In this document: piece by piece, positions 1-10,110 of the stretch | Layout: every line of letters starts with the position of its first letter | Numbering within the stretch: position 1 is the stretch's first letter | Assembly: GCF_029240175.1 (NCBI RefSeq) | Contig: NZ_JARBTM010000026.1 | Span: 37,058 to 101,057, forward strand | DNA: 64,000 nt | Direction: 5' to 3' | From: Anaerosolibacter sp. | GTDB lineage: Bacteria > Bacillota > Clostridia > Peptostreptococcales > Thermotaleaceae | Notes under the pieces: model-generated | Told to the model about the DNA's origin: nothing | Seen by the model: only the letters and a program-made list of their open reading frames with translations | The model's database searches: none | Translations under genes and position numbers: made by a program

Positions 1-1628
1 GACCCCCCATCGGAGTATTTTATATGGAGATAATCTTTCTTTGCCCCCTGGACTTTTAACTGTTCAATTCCTACATATTGTCCGATTCCGTGATTCTCAT
101 GAACCACATAGTCTCCAAGATTTAAATCCATAAAAGATTTAATAGGCCGTGCATCTTTCTTTTTAGAAGGAGCTTTTTTCTTTTTTACCGTACCAAAAAT
201 CTCTTGTTCCGTTACTACCAACAATCGATTGCTGTGATATTCAAAGCCTTTTGCAAGGCTTCTCTGAAGGATAAAAGTCTGCCCCGAAAGGATTTCTTGA
301 TTCTCGTCCTGTATAATACTTACTTCTACCTGATGATTTCGTAAAACACCCTCTAAATATTTTGCCCGCTCCATGGTGCCACATAAGAGAATTGTTTTAT
401 ACCCCTTATATTTCCACCGTTTTACCTCTTCAACAAAGATATCCATCTTTCCATGGAATGATTGTGCCATCCTTGAGGAAAAGTTAATGATACTTTTCGG
501 CGGAAAATCGGAATTATTTTTTGGAAGACTTGTCATGGTAAATACTTGTCTTCCTTGGAGTATGCCAAGAATTTCATCATAACGGAATAAAAGATTCCCT
601 TGGCTAGGTAAAACTTCACCTTTTTCTAATTTGTCCTTATAGGTCTCTTCGAACTCTTTGTATACGAGATCAGCCTTTTCTCTGACCCTTGATGGCTCAT
701 CTACAAAAATCAATGCATCCTCTGCCAAATAATCTACAAAGGAAAAGGTTTTTTCATAGAAATAGCCAATATAGTTCTCCCATCCTTTACCTACATAGCT
801 ATTCTCAATTTCTTCAATCACCTTACATATATTTTCTTCTAAATGCTCTCTTATTTTACCCTTAATCTTTTTAGGCAGATGTTTTCTTTCTTCTTGTAAC
901 CGAATGATCGCTGCCTTCTTTCTTTCTTGATCAACGATCATCTCCTGGGCAGGCCCAACAAATACGGTTTTCACTTTTTCAATGGACAATTGACTTTCTA
1001 GATCAAAGCTGCGTATTGAATCCACTTCATCATCAAAAAGCTCAATGCGATAGGGCACATCAGAGGCTATAGGAAAGAAATCCAGAATTCCCCCTCGTAG
1101 GGCAAATTGTCCTTTGGCCTCTACAAGGTCCATACGCTCATAACCTAAAGTGATAAATTTCTCAATCACTTCGTCTACGACGATGGTCTCTCCATAATTG
1201 ATGGAAAAAGAATATACTTCAAATATACCCTTAGGTACCAATCTTGTTAATAAACTCTCCACCGAAGCAACTACCACAGCGTTTTTATGTTCGCTTACCC
1301 CCATCATTACTCGGATACGTTCTTCTGTTGTTTGATGACTGGCAGCATCCACATGGTAGAGTATTACCTCACTGGAAGGATACAGATAATTCCCTGTTTC
1401 TAAAAAGCATTTTAAATCATCGTAAATCTTTCTTGCCTGTAGTTCATTATAGGTTAAAATAAGACTTTGTCGATTTTCAATTTGATTCAAAGCAGAAATG
1501 ATATGAGGAATTTGGGCATCTACCAAACCATGAATAGCTGATGGATTTAGACCTTTCTCTACACTGTGTCTCAATGCGCCAAATTCCTTTAAGCTTTTTA
1601 ATGATTCTATGAAAATATGTGCGGTCAA
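1..1628 (-). CDS. mfd: Transcription-repair coupling factor Mfd, N-terminal part (runs off the window)
   Basis: Mfd is the ATP-driven translocase that removes stalled RNA polymerase from lesions and recruits UvrA. About 542 N-terminal residues are visible; the helicase part lies to the left of the window. The reading frame is open from a TTG at 1628 (start LTAHIFIESLK, preceded by GAGGGGTG about 9 bases upstream) to the window edge. The UvrB-like N-terminal part includes ALRGGILDFFP and YRIELFDDEVDSIR, typical of the UvrB-homology module. At the very left edge comes GDYVVHENHGIGQYVGIE, the start of the RNA polymerase interaction domain. It lies directly downstream of pth (82 bases), a common Firmicute order. 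Family call is firm; the TTG start is inferred from the ribosome binding site. Confidence 0.93.
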   Translation of the reverse strand, partial: MTAHIFIESLKSLKEFGALRHSVEKGLNPSAIHGLVDAQIPHIISALNQIENRQSLILTYNELQARKIYDDLKCFLETGNYLYPSSEVILYHVDAASHQTTEERIRVMMGVSEHKNAVVVASVESLLTRLVPKGIFEVYSFSINYGETIVVDEVIEKFITLGYERMDLVEAKGQFALRGGILDFFPIASDVPYRIELFDDEVDSIRSFDLESQLSIEKVKTVFVGPAQEMIVDQERKKAAIIRLQEERKHLPKKIKGKIREHLEENICKVIEEIENSYVGKGWENYIGYFYEKTFSFVDYLAEDALIFVDEPSRVREKADLVYKEFEETYKDKLEKGEVLPSQGNLLFRYDEILGILQGRQVFTMTSLPKNNSDFPPKSIINFSSRMAQSFHGKMDIFVEEVKRWKYKGYKTILLCGTMERAKYLEGVLRNHQVEVSIIQDENQEILSGQTFILQRSLAKGFEYHSNRLLVVTEQEIFGTVKKKKAPSKKKDARPIKSFMDLNLGDYVVHENHGIGQYVGIEQLKVQGAKKDYLHIKYSDGG

Positions 1629-1710
1629 TCTATCTTCACCCCTCTATCTGCTGCAACACCGCTAGCCCAGGTTTTCCAAACCTGGGCATAGTCTAATTCC
1701 TTTTACTGGT

Positions 1711-2268
1711 TTAACCATTATACTTATTCATGGCTGCGTTGACACCTTCTGTAATCATCACTTCCACAGCCGCTGCTGCATTTCCAATGGTAATCGCCAT
1801 TTCCTCTTGATCTTCCTTTCCAAATCTGCCTAGCACGTGGCTTGATAAATCACCTTTTTGGGGCTTCCCAACACCAATTCGTACTCTGGGAAACTGATCA
1901 CTCTGAATTTCATAGATAATGGACCTCATGCCATTATGGGTACCTGCACTTCCTTTACTTCGGATCCTCAGCTTGCCCGGATCTACATCGATATCATCAT
2001 AGACCACGATGATTTGTTCAGGATTTAGCTTATAAAAATTTTGTATTTCTAACACGCTGTGCCCGCTGAGATTCATATAGGTTTGTGGTTTAACAAGAAG
2101 CACCTTCTTGTTGCCAATAAATCCTTCTCCAATCAAGCCCTTAAATTTTACTTTATTCACAGGAATATTATGCTTTTCTGATAGATAATCTATGACATCA
2201 AAGCCTACGTTATGCCTCGTTCCAGCATATTGCTTCCCCGGATTTCCTAGTCCAACGATGACAAACAT
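1711..2268 (-). CDS. pth: Peptidyl-tRNA hydrolase
   Basis: Hydrolyses the ester bond of peptidyl-tRNA released from stalled ribosomes, recycling tRNA in the cytoplasm. The 185-residue product has the usual length. It opens with the signature VGLGNPGKQYAGTRHNVGF, placing the substrate Asn at residue 9 and the catalytic His at residue 19; the second conserved block VYDDIDVDPGKLR carries the catalytic Asp and is followed by KGSAGTHNGMRSI. An ATG with a GGGTG-like site starts it. It is read together with mfd just downstream; the 204-base gap upstream holds a hexamer-array palindrome and the terminator of the chemoreceptor gene. Confidence 0.97.
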   Translation of the reverse strand: MFVIVGLGNPGKQYAGTRHNVGFDVIDYLSEKHNIPVNKVKFKGLIGEGFIGNKKVLLVKPQTYMNLSGHSVLEIQNFYKLNPEQIIVVYDDIDVDPGKLRIRSKGSAGTHNGMRSIIYEIQSDQFPRVRIGVGKPQKGDLSSHVLGRFGKEDQEEMAITIGNAAAAVEVMITEGVNAAMNKYNG

Positions 2269-2340
2269 CTATTACACCCTTTCTGTATATGCAATCATCC
2301 ACTATTATACCACAATTATAGCAACTTCATAATAACAAAG

Positions 2341-2441
2341 ATGCACACCAAAGTGTGCATAGGTTAAGGCTGAGGTTAAGGTTAAAACCCATAGGAGCGA
2401 TCAGTGATCGCCCTTACCAACCTCAGCCTTAACCTCAACCT
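2341..2441. repeat. Hexamer-array palindromic element, copy A
   Basis: An 8-bp hairpin (ATGCACAC, loop CAAA, GTGTGCAT; 2341-2360) abuts a left arm of degenerate hexamers at 2361-2386 (AGGTTA AGGCTG AGGTTA AGGTTA). The reverse-complement arm is at 2412-2441 and has one extra hexamer. Between them a GCGATCA/TGATCGC hairpin (about 2397-2411) is nested. The whole unit fills the gap between pth and the chemoreceptor terminator. Similar units are at 12616, 23966, 45023 and 63763. Confidence 0.8.
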
Positions 2442-2442
2442 A

Positions 2443-2471
2443 AAAAATAGCCGAGATTCTCGGCTATTTTT
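2443..2471 (-). terminator. Intrinsic terminator of the chemoreceptor gene
   Basis: A 13-bp inverted repeat (AAAAATAGCCGAG, loop ATT, CTCGGCTATTTTT) lies one base past the stop codon of the chemoreceptor; the A/T flanks give a U tract in either direction. Confidence 0.85.
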
Positions 2472-2472
2472 A

Positions 2473-4470
2473 TTAGATCTTAAACTTATTTAATTCATTA
2501 CTCAATTGGCTTGCCAGCTCATTGAGCTTATCGGCAGCCCTTGCTACTTCTTCCACTGCAGAAGTCTGCTGCTGCATAGAAGCACTTACTTCTTCCGATG
2601 AAGCTGCAGTTTCTTCTGATACCGCTGAAATATTTTCGATGGCAGCTACGATATTTTGTCCATCTTTGTTCATGTCAGCTGCATACTGATTGATCACTTC
2701 GATCTTATTTCCAATAACATCAATGGACTTAGATATTTCTTCAAAGGACTTATTTACATTGCCTACAGCCTGTCCTTGCTCTTTGTTTCTTTCCTTTACT
2801 TCTTCCATAATGCCTACAGTAGATTTGGTATGATTCTGTATGCTTAATACAATTCCCTTAATCTCATCGGCAGACTTGCCGGATTGCTCCGCCAGCTTAC
2901 GGATTTCATCGGCAACTACGGCAAAGCCTCTACCCGCATCCCCTGCCCGTGCTGCCTCAATGGCCGCATTTAATGCCAATAGATTTGTCTGCTCAGCAAT
3001 ACTGCTGATGGTATCCAAGATACTTCCGATATGTTGAGACTCGTTATCCAGTTCAGCAACAGCTTCCACAATACGCTGCGTCGCTTGATTGTTCAATCGC
3101 GTTTTATCTTTTAATACATCTACAGCCTGTACACCGTTTACGTTGGCATCCATCACTTCAGTAGATACTTTCATCATCTCATCGGTGCCAGCTGCCAGCT
3201 TCCCAAACTTATCTGCCAGGTTAGACACGAGGATAGATCCTTTTTCTGCCTCAGAAGCTTGCTCTGTAGCACCCTTTGCAATTTCTTCTACCGTTCTTGA
3301 TACTTCCTCTGCAGAAGCGCTGGTTTCTTCAGAAGTTGCTGCTAAGGTCTCCGCCGCCTCTGTTACTTCAAGGGATACCTGTCTTACTTGGGACACAAGG
3401 CCTTTTAGGCCTTCTGCCATGACGTTAAAGCTATTGGCCAGCATGCCTACTTCGTCCTTTGATTTCACATGACAACGAACGGTGAAATCTCCGTCCTTCA
3501 TTTTCTCCATATCCTTTGCCAATGCCCCTAATGGCTTAGAAATACTATTGGCGATCAACAACGATATGACTACAGCTACCACTAAGGCCAAAAGACCCAT
3601 CATTAAACTTGTATTTAACAGTGAACTATATTGGGTAGAAATTTCTTTTATGTACATATTGGCTAAAATTCGCCAGCCAACCCTCTCCATGCTTGTAAAC
3701 ACGCCAAACTTTTCTTCGTTTACGCCTTTTTCTTCAAAAACATAATCCATTGTACCCGCTTTTTCTTTGCTAATCGCTTCCGCAATTTCTGGTACGGGAA
3801 TCGGCTTTCCAATCAATTCAGGGTTAGGATGGGTCATTAGATTTCCTGTTTTGTCAATAAGCACGACATATCCTGCCTGACCAATTTTTATACTATTGAT
3901 TAGATTGGACAATTGTTCCAAAGAGATATCCAAAGCCATAACGCCTACAAATGCATTGTTATGTCTGCTGTCATATACGGGTTGTGCAACGGAAATAATT
4001 ACTTTTCCTGTACCTACATCTACATAGGGATCTGTCCATGCGATGCCATTCTTTTTCATTGCATCCTGATACCAAGGTCTGGATGTAGGATCATAGTCCG
4101 CAGGCAAGTCTGTCTCTGGATATAAAAACATCTGCTTGTCATGGGTACCAATATATACATTTAATACATCAGGATGGGTCTTGGCAAAATTCTCAAATCC
4201 AGCCATCATCCATTGAGCAGAATCTGGATAGGACAATACCTGCTCCACATTGGCATCTTTTGATAATAAATCTAGGTTTTCTTCTAATCCCTCAAGATAT
4301 AAGTCCGTAGAATGGTTCACTTCATTAACGAGGGATTGGGTACTGCCCTTTAGATTGTCTTTCATTAAATCCACAGACTCTAAGAATGTCGCAATCCCTA
4401 ATGCAGCCATGGGTAGTGTGATCAGCAATATAAAACTGACCATTAGTTTAAATCGAATTCCTCTTTTCAT
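2473..4470 (-). CDS. Methyl-accepting chemotaxis protein with dCache sensor
   Basis: A membrane chemoreceptor of 665 residues that should signal to CheA/CheW. An ATG further upstream (4524) gives a longer frame, but the ATG at 4470 has AAAGGAGG eight bases upstream and is preferred; its product starts [16 protein letters not shown]. Order: first membrane segment (about 6-28), extracytoplasmic dCache domain (about 35-265) with the PWYQDAM and DISLEQLS motifs, second membrane segment (about 285-305), HAMP, then a long cytoplasmic coiled coil with the signalling tip around [19 protein letters not shown] and [11 protein letters not shown]. The ligand cannot be read; dCache domains of this type often bind amino acids. 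It closely resembles the second receptor at 30630. No che genes are nearby. Confidence 0.93.
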   Translation of the reverse strand: MKRGIRFKLMVSFILLITLPMAALGIATFLESVDLMKDNLKGSTQSLVNEVNHSTDLYLEGLEENLDLLSKDANVEQVLSYPDSAQWMMAGFENFAKTHPDVLNVYIGTHDKQMFLYPETDLPADYDPTSRPWYQDAMKKNGIAWTDPYVDVGTGKVIISVAQPVYDSRHNNAFVGVMALDISLEQLSNLINSIKIGQAGYVVLIDKTGNLMTHPNPELIGKPIPVPEIAEAISKEKAGTMDYVFEEKGVNEEKFGVFTSMERVGWRILANMYIKEISTQYSSLLNTSLMMGLLALVVAVVISLLIANSISKPLGALAKDMEKMKDGDFTVRCHVKSKDEVGMLANSFNVMAEGLKGLVSQVRQVSLEVTEAAETLAATSEETSASAEEVSRTVEEIAKGATEQASEAEKGSILVSNLADKFGKLAAGTDEMMKVSTEVMDANVNGVQAVDVLKDKTRLNNQATQRIVEAVAELDNESQHIGSILDTISSIAEQTNLLALNAAIEAARAGDAGRGFAVVADEIRKLAEQSGKSADEIKGIVLSIQNHTKSTVGIMEEVKERNKEQGQAVGNVNKSFEEISKSIDVIGNKIEVINQYAADMNKDGQNIVAAIENISAVSEETAASSEEVSASMQQQTSAVEEVARAADKLNELASQLSNELNKFKI

Positions 4471-4597
4471 AGCAAGCCTCCTTTGATATGATAAAAATAT
4501 AATGCCTGTAACATATTTCGACATATTTTGTTATTTAAATTATATGTAAATTTTGTAAATAATGCAATAAGTTATAAATTTCACAACAAAATAGCGT

Positions 4598-4626
4598 AAA
4601 AAAAGATGGGTTTCCCCATCTTTTTT
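4598..4626 (-). terminator. Terminator overlapping the prs stop codon
   Basis: AAAAAAGATGGG/CCCATCTTTTTT hairpin followed by a U tract on the minus strand. It overlaps the final codon of prs and separates the prs unit from the chemoreceptor. Confidence 0.8.
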
Positions 4627-5572
4627 AGTCAAACAGCTTGCTTACAGATAAGTTTTCGTAAATTCTACGAATGGCCTCTGCGAAAACAGGGGCAACTGAT
4701 AAGCTTGTGATGTTTTTCAATTTTTTCTCCTCCGGCAGAGGAATGGTATCTAATACAACCAACTCTTTGATAACGGATCCTTCAATCCTCTCCAGGGCTG
4801 GCCCTGAGAGTACAGGATGGGTACAACAAGCATAAACTTCGTTCGCGCCAAAATCCTTCAATGCTTTTGCACCTTGTGTAAGCGTTCCTGCTGTATCTAC
4901 CATATCATCAACAAGGATTACATTTTTTCCTTCGATTTCTCCAATGATATTCATAACCTCAGATACATTGGCTTGAGGTCTTCTTTTATCGATGATGGCA
5001 AGAGGCGCATCTAGCAAGTTAGCAAAATTCCTAGCTCTGGTTACACTTCCAAGGTCTGGCGATACTACAACAAGATCTTCTAATCCCATTTTCTTAAAAT
5101 ATTCCGCTAAAATCGGTACTCCAAGCAAATGATCTACAGGGATGTTAAAATATCCTTGAATTTGCGCCGCATGTAAGTCCATGGTTAATACTCTGTCTGC
5201 CCCTGCCGCAGTAATAATATCTGCCACTAGCTTTGCAGTGATCGGATCTCTGGCTTTTGCCTTTCTATCCTGTCTAGCATATCCGTAATATGGCACCACC
5301 GCTGTAATTCTTCCTGCTGACGCTCTCTTTAGGGCATCAATCATAATCAATAGTTCCATTAGATGTCTATTTACTGGCACATAGGTTGACTGTACCACAA
5401 ACACATCAGCACCTCTAACGGTTTCCTTGATATTTACAGCGATCTCACCATCACTAAAGGATCCTACTTCTGCTTCCCCTAGCTTTACGTCCATCTCCTG
5501 GCATATCCTCAACGCCAAATCCTGACTGGCATTTCCAGCAAACACCTTTATCGTTTGTCCATTAATGTTCAT
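4625..5572 (-). CDS. prs: Ribose-phosphate pyrophosphokinase
   Basis: Makes PRPP from ribose 5-phosphate and ATP for purine, pyrimidine, histidine and NAD synthesis. The 315 residues match the usual length. Visible marks are the flexible-loop and ATP region [20 protein letters not shown], the [11 protein letters not shown] block, and the PRPP-binding loop [18 protein letters not shown] near residue 215-232. The ATG at 5572 has AAGGAGG upstream. It follows glmU by 22 bases, so the two are cotranscribed, the same order as in Bacillus (glmU-prs). PurR, whose co-effector is PRPP, is encoded 2 kb upstream. Confidence 0.97.
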   Translation of the reverse strand: MNINGQTIKVFAGNASQDLALRICQEMDVKLGEAEVGSFSDGEIAVNIKETVRGADVFVVQSTYVPVNRHLMELLIMIDALKRASAGRITAVVPYYGYARQDRKAKARDPITAKLVADIITAAGADRVLTMDLHAAQIQGYFNIPVDHLLGVPILAEYFKKMGLEDLVVVSPDLGSVTRARNFANLLDAPLAIIDKRRPQANVSEVMNIIGEIEGKNVILVDDMVDTAGTLTQGAKALKDFGANEVYACCTHPVLSGPALERIEGSVIKELVVLDTIPLPEEKKLKNITSLSVAPVFAEAIRRIYENLSVSKLFD

Positions 5573-5594
5573 GTGTATCCTCCTTAGGTTTCCT

Positions 5595-6968
5595 TTATTT
5601 CATAAGTCCTTTTCGCGCTACCCAGCCAAGTTTATTCTCTTGCTTTGCCCTTGCCACCGAGAGAGCACCTTCCGGAACCTCTTTGGTAATGGTAGATCCT
5701 GTGGCAATATATCCATATTTTCTTACGGTTACAGGCCCGACTAAATTAACATTACTTCCCACAAATGCATGATCCTCTACAATAGACTTATGCTTATGCT
5801 TTCCATCATAATTTACGAAAACAACGCCGCATCCAATATTCACATGCTTACCCACTTCCCCATCGCCTACATATGCTAAATGAGAAGCCTTTGAGTAATC
5901 TCCTATGGTAGAATTCTTTACTTCCACGAAATCCCCAATTTTCACATGTTTCCCAAGTCTGCTGTTGGGTCTCAGATAAGCGTAAGGGCCTATTTGACAT
6001 GCATCATCCACAAAGCTCTCCACAATGGTAGAACTCTGAATCTCCACTTCATTGTTGATTACTGAGTCTACAATGCGGGTGTTATGTCCAATGATACAGC
6101 CTTCTCCGATCTCTGTCTTTCCTTTTAAAATTACACCTGGGTACAGGATCGTATCTCTGCCAACCTTTATCCCTTTATCCACATAGACCTGCTGAGGGTC
6201 TATCATCGTTACGCCATTCTCCATTAATTCTCTAAGTACTCGATTTCTCATGACGGCTTCAGCTTCTGCCAGCTGTACTCTGGAGTTAACCCCAGCAATT
6301 TCGGTCTTATCCGATACCCCATAGGCTCCTACCTTATGACCTGCCTGATTCAATATTTCCACCACATCAGTTATATAGTACTCTTTCTGCACATTGTCAT
6401 TGGTAAGCTTCTTCAATGCTTCCTTTAACAGCCTCCCATTGTAACAATACATCCCTGAATTGATCTCTTTAATTTTCTTTTCATCCTCAGTGGCATCTTT
6501 CTGCTCCACAATCCTCTCCACAGAACCATTCTGGCCCCTTACAATCCTTCCATATCCAGTAGGATCTTCAAATTGTGCAGTTAAAACTGTCGCTGCATAA
6601 TTACCTTGTTTATGATATTGGATTAATTCCTCAATCGTTTCTGTTCGTATTAACGGAGTGTCCCCATATAGCAGAAGTACATCGCCTTCATCCTCTATAT
6701 GATCAGCCGCCTGCATTACGGCATGTCCCGTACCTAGCTGTTCTCTCTGCCAAACAAACTGCACATTTCTATGGTCAATGGCTTTTTCCACCAATTCTCC
6801 TCCATGGCCGATAACCACGATGGTACGATCCACACCATTTTCCTCTGCAACATCAATGACATGCTCCACCATAGGTTTGCTAGATACCTCGTGAATTACC
6901 TTGGGAAGCTTTGATTTCATCCTGGTTCCTGTACCTGCTGCTAATATCACAGCAGTCATTTTACCCAT
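5595..6968 (-). CDS. glmU: Bifunctional UDP-GlcNAc pyrophosphorylase / GlcN-1-P acetyltransferase
   Basis: Carries out the last two steps to UDP-N-acetylglucosamine, the precursor of peptidoglycan and teichoic acids. The N-terminal half is a nucleotidyltransferase ([15 protein letters not shown], then LLYGDTPLI). The C-terminal half is a left-handed beta helix of imperfect hexapeptides (for example [35 protein letters not shown]). A GTG at 6977 is in frame, but its own codon overlaps the AAGGAG site; the ATG at 6968, eight bases after that site, is the better start and gives 457 residues. prs is 22 bases downstream. The gene lies in the classic spoVG-glmU-prs neighbourhood. Confidence 0.96.
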   Translation of the reverse strand: MGKMTAVILAAGTGTRMKSKLPKVIHEVSSKPMVEHVIDVAEENGVDRTIVVIGHGGELVEKAIDHRNVQFVWQREQLGTGHAVMQAADHIEDEGDVLLLYGDTPLIRTETIEELIQYHKQGNYAATVLTAQFEDPTGYGRIVRGQNGSVERIVEQKDATEDEKKIKEINSGMYCYNGRLLKEALKKLTNDNVQKEYYITDVVEILNQAGHKVGAYGVSDKTEIAGVNSRVQLAEAEAVMRNRVLRELMENGVTMIDPQQVYVDKGIKVGRDTILYPGVILKGKTEIGEGCIIGHNTRIVDSVINNEVEIQSSTIVESFVDDACQIGPYAYLRPNSRLGKHVKIGDFVEVKNSTIGDYSKASHLAYVGDGEVGKHVNIGCGVVFVNYDGKHKHKSIVEDHAFVGSNVNLVGPVTVRKYGYIATGSTITKEVPEGALSVARAKQENKLGWVARKGLMK

Positions 6969-7117
6969 CTGCGCCACTCCTTATTATCATGATTTTATTT
7001 CATTTATAGTATTACACCAATCCATACAGATATTTTGGTAAACTTTTTCCCGTTTTTTAGTATACCATTTTTTTTAAAAAACAAAAAGGGAATTGAATAT
7101 TTTTCTAAAAAGCAAAA

Positions 7118-7165
7118 CCTCCTTAGGGAGATTGCCTAAAAGTTTAAGCAATTTCTCTAAGGAGG
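7118..7165 (-). terminator. Terminator downstream of spoVG
   Basis: 18-bp stem (CCTCCTTAGGGAGATTGC against GCAATTTCTCTAAGGAGG, two G-U or mismatch positions) with a 12-base loop, followed on the minus strand by TTTTGCTTTTTAG. It lies 50 bases past the spoVG stop and before glmU, so may attenuate rather than fully stop transcription into glmU. Confidence 0.75.
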
Positions 7166-7218
7166 TCTTGAATACCGAAATTGATAACAGGGGCATATCC
7201 ATACAGAAGCAAAAATAC

Positions 7219-7473
7219 TTATTCTTCATCCTGTACATCTTTGACCTGTTCATACTGAGAGAGGATAGCATCTTGTAACCTCGTTCTCATTTCAGAATTA
7301 ATTGGATGGGCGATGTCTCTAAAATCTCCTTCTCCCATCTTTCGACTTGGCATGGCAATAAATAGTCCGTTTTGTCCTTCGATGATTTTTATGTCATGTA
7401 CTACAAATTCGTTGTCAAAAGTTACTGATACTATTGCCTTCATCTTGCCTTCATCATTTATCTTTCGAATCAT
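7219..7473 (-). CDS. spoVG: Septation/sporulation RNA-binding regulator SpoVG
   Basis: SpoVG is a small nucleic-acid-binding regulator tied to sporulation and cell-envelope control. The family core is unmistakable: [30 protein letters not shown], then [20 protein letters not shown]. The annotated ATG at 7473 yields 84 residues and begins MIRKINDEG, lacking most of the first beta strand (usual start of the type MQITDVRIRKIN), and has no visible ribosome binding site. Upstream in frame come codons for IVNFH after a TGA. An ATG one base out of frame (7501-7499, ATG followed by AAAAA) would restore a longer N-terminus if one A were skipped or absent. So the true start is uncertain. glmU lies downstream, purR upstream. 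Confidence 0.92.
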   Translation of the reverse strand: MIRKINDEGKMKAIVSVTFDNEFVVHDIKIIEGQNGLFIAMPSRKMGEGDFRDIAHPINSEMRTRLQDAILSQYEQVKDVQDEE

Positions 7474-7535
7474 GTGAAAATTTACAATTTTTCATAATAT
7501 TTGTTTTCGTTTAATAATCAGTCTTTAGATTCATT

Positions 7536-8351
7536 CTAGATTAACCTTTCATTTGGGAAGATACATATCTCTTGTTGAATCGGATCTACTCTATCCAATA
7601 TCAGCAAAGGAATATAGTCTTCCACAAGCTTTTCTTTTGGTTCCTTGGTGGCAATCATCACGCCGATTCCCTTCACATTACCTTCAAATTCTTTGATGAT
7701 ATCTACCATCCCTTTAGCAGTTCCCCCTGCTTTCATAAAATCATCAATAATAATTACATTGGCCCCGTGTTTTATGGCTCTTTTGGAGACAGACATGGTT
7801 TGAATCTTACCGGTTGAACCTGATACATAATTGATACTTACAGTGGATCCTTCCGTTACCTTGCTGTCTCTTCTCAAAATAATCAGTGGTACATTTAATG
7901 CATGGGCCGTCATCATAGCAATGGGAATTCCTTTGGTCTCTACCGTTACAACATAGTCAATGCCTTCTCCCACAAACTGGGTTGCAAATATTTCCCCCAT
8001 TTTTTTTACAAGAGAAGGGTTATAGATAATATCTGCCATGTATAGAAAAGCACCTGGAATGATTCTGCTGGGGTCAGCAAGTTTACTGCTTAATTCCTCT
8101 AAAAAATCTTTTCCGCGGTCTCTGCTAACCATCGGTACATACTTTACACCGCCAGCTGCACCGGCTATGGTTTCAATTTTTCCAAGCTGCAGGTCTTCCA
8201 TAAGTTTTTTGGCTACAACAATATCCTCGCTGATTGTTGACTTTGCTGCATGAAATTGGTTGGTAAAAAAACTAAGGGTGAAAATTTCGTTGGGATAGTC
8301 CGATAAGATTTTAATCAACGCACCGATTCTTTCATTTCTTTTTAATTTCAT
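7536..8351 (-). CDS. purR: Purine operon repressor PurR
   Basis: A Firmicute-type repressor that binds PurBox pairs and is released by PRPP. The 271 residues contain a winged-helix N-terminus (MKLKRNERIGALIKIL, STISEDIVVAKKLME) and a phosphoribosyltransferase-like domain with the PRPP loop VIIIDDFMKAGGTAKG (about 202-217). A candidate PurBox pair lies just upstream (8369-8403), so self-regulation is likely. It sits beside spoVG and glmU-prs in the order purR-spoVG-glmU-prs, conserved in Firmicutes. Confidence 0.96.
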   Translation of the reverse strand: MKLKRNERIGALIKILSDYPNEIFTLSFFTNQFHAAKSTISEDIVVAKKLMEDLQLGKIETIAGAAGGVKYVPMVSRDRGKDFLEELSSKLADPSRIIPGAFLYMADIIYNPSLVKKMGEIFATQFVGEGIDYVVTVETKGIPIAMMTAHALNVPLIILRRDSKVTEGSTVSINYVSGSTGKIQTMSVSKRAIKHGANVIIIDDFMKAGGTAKGMVDIIKEFEGNVKGIGVMIATKEPKEKLVEDYIPLLILDRVDPIQQEICIFPNERLI

Positions 8352-8368
8352 CTATGTTCCGCTCCATT

Positions 8369-8439
8369 CCGAATATTAAAGTTATTGTATATAATTTTAT
8401 TCGCTTTTGCCAAATTATTCAATATTTTTTTCTATTGTT
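8369..8439 (-). promoter_or_regulatory. purR promoter with candidate PurBox pair
   Basis: Inverted half-sites CCGAATAT (8369-8376) and ATTCG (8399-8403) have CGAA and TTCG separated by 26 bases, close to the spacing expected of tandem inverted PurBoxes. On the minus strand a -35-like TTGGCA with TATACA/TACAAT 16-18 bases later overlaps the same stretch. The 320-base gap 8352-8671 also carries the murC leader, in which I see only A/T-rich sequence and weak -10-like boxes. Confidence 0.5.
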
Positions 8440-8671
8440 CCAAAATCTTTATTCCATGTTATGGAAACACTAGAAGCATATTTTTCTTAGCATGAAAATA
8501 TAATAGTGTGATATAATTTCCCTAACGTTCTTTTCAAAGTTTTTCATTTTTTGCCTATACATTCCCTAAAACTTTGTCAATAATACAAAAACAAAGGCAT
8601 TCATGCTTTAGATTGTATAAAATTGCTTTTGTTTATCATATTTTATTCATCTTCATAATGGAGGAGAGACG

Positions 8672-10072
8672 ATGATGCAAATAGATTTAACGGACCAAGG
8701 AATAAAGCATGTTCACTTTATCGGCATTGGCGGAATCAGCATGAGTGCCATTGCAGAGCTCCTACTAAGCTTTAACTACAGGATTTCTGGTTCAGATATG
8801 CATGCTTCCAAAATTACAGATAAGCTTCGTGATAAAGGTGCCGACATACATATTGGACATAGCAGTGATAATGTTCCCGTTTGTGATCTCGTGGTTTATA
8901 CTGCGGCAGTAAAAAGTGATAATCCTGAATTAAAGAGGGCTGGAGAACTGGGTATTCCTGTGATTGATCGAGCAGAAATGCTAGGTTTACTGATGAAAAA
9001 GTTCTCTAACAGCATTGCAATTTCAGGTACTCACGGAAAAACGACCACCACTTCCATGGTCTCTCTTATATTGGAGCACAGTGGTTTTCATCCCACAATT
9101 CTGGTTGGGGGAGAGTTGGATGAAATCGGTGGCAATATTAAAATAGGTGAGAGTGATTATCTCGTTACTGAAGCCTGTGAATATGTAGAGAGCTTTCTTA
9201 AATTTTTCCCTACCCTAGGTATTATTTTAAACATAGAAGCAGACCACTTAGATTATTTTAGAAATTTAGATCATATTATAGAAGCTTTTACAAAATTCGC
9301 CCGTTTAATTCCCAGGGAAGGTCACCTAGTTGCCTTTAAAGATGACGCGAATATTCGTGCCCTGCTGCCCCATGTGACTTGTAACATTGTTACCTGCGGG
9401 ATAAAAGAAGAAAGTGATTATATGGTTCGCGATATTGGATATAACCATCTAGGTTTTCCTTATTTCGATGTGTATCTTCACAACAAGCTTCTAGGCCATT
9501 TTCAGTTAAATGTACCTGGATATCATAACATTTGTAATGCTTTAGCTTCCATTGCTGCTACCCATACCTTAGGCGCACCTGTTGAAAAAATCCACGAAAG
9601 GCTGGGTATTTTTAAAGGTACCCATAGAAGATTTGATGTTCTGGGTGTTGTGAACGAAAGAACGATTGTGGACGATTATGCCCATCACCCTACAGAAATA
9701 CAGGCGACCCTTCAGGCCGCTGCAAATTATCCCCACAATAAGATTTGGTGTGTTTTTCAGTCTCACACCTATACAAGAACAAAATCCCTATTAAATGATT
9801 TTGCCATTTCTTTCTCCGGTGCAGATAAAGTGATTGTGGCTGATATCTATGCAGCACGAGAAAAAGATACTGGTGAGATCCATGCCAGAGATCTGGTTCA
9901 AGCCATCGGTGAACACCATCACGATGTCTCTTATATCGGCGGATTTTCAGACATTGTAGATTATCTTTCCAACCATACCCAGCCGGGTGATTTGATATTA
10001 ACCATGGGCGCAGGAGACATATACCGAGTAGGTGAAATGCTCCTAAAAGAAATGACATTAAAAACAGGTTAG
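8672..10072 (+). CDS. murC: UDP-N-acetylmuramate--L-alanine ligase
   Basis: Adds L-alanine to UDP-MurNAc, the first peptide step of peptidoglycan synthesis. The 466-residue protein has the N-terminal UDP-binding glycine loop (HFIGIGGISMSAIAELL), the ATP-binding loop ISGTHGKTTTTSMV near residue 115-128, the HRRFDVLG and DDYAHHPTEI motifs of the central/C-terminal Mur ligase domains. GGAGG lies seven bases before the first of two tandem ATG codons (8672, 8675). It is monocistronic; the stop lies inside a palindromic terminator. Confidence 0.97.
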   Translation: MMQIDLTDQGIKHVHFIGIGGISMSAIAELLLSFNYRISGSDMHASKITDKLRDKGADIHIGHSSDNVPVCDLVVYTAAVKSDNPELKRAGELGIPVIDRAEMLGLLMKKFSNSIAISGTHGKTTTTSMVSLILEHSGFHPTILVGGELDEIGGNIKIGESDYLVTEACEYVESFLKFFPTLGIILNIEADHLDYFRNLDHIIEAFTKFARLIPREGHLVAFKDDANIRALLPHVTCNIVTCGIKEESDYMVRDIGYNHLGFPYFDVYLHNKLLGHFQLNVPGYHNICNALASIAATHTLGAPVEKIHERLGIFKGTHRRFDVLGVVNERTIVDDYAHHPTEIQATLQAAANYPHNKIWCVFQSHTYTRTKSLLNDFAISFSGADKVIVADIYAAREKDTGEIHARDLVQAIGEHHHDVSYIGGFSDIVDYLSNHTQPGDLILTMGAGDIYRVGEMLLKEMTLKTG

Positions 10073-10088
10073 AATATTCTAACCTGTT
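10063..10088. terminator. Bidirectional terminator between murC and the convergent gene
   Basis: A perfect 26-base palindrome (AACAGGTTAGAAT and its complement) spans the murC stop codon, followed by TTTCTTTATTT on the plus strand and preceded by A residues for the minus strand. Confidence 0.8.
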
Positions 10089-10110
10089 TCTTTATTTCAT
10101 ATATAGAATT

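Noticed and set aside
2361..2441. Hexamer arrays as a CRISPR array or telomere-like repeat
   Set aside because: No constant repeat with unique spacers; arms are inverted, not direct, and are intergenic on a circular-type chromosome region.
4471..4524. Longer start of the first chemoreceptor
   Set aside because: Extra residues lack homology and a ribosome site; the ATG at 4470 follows AAAGGAGG.
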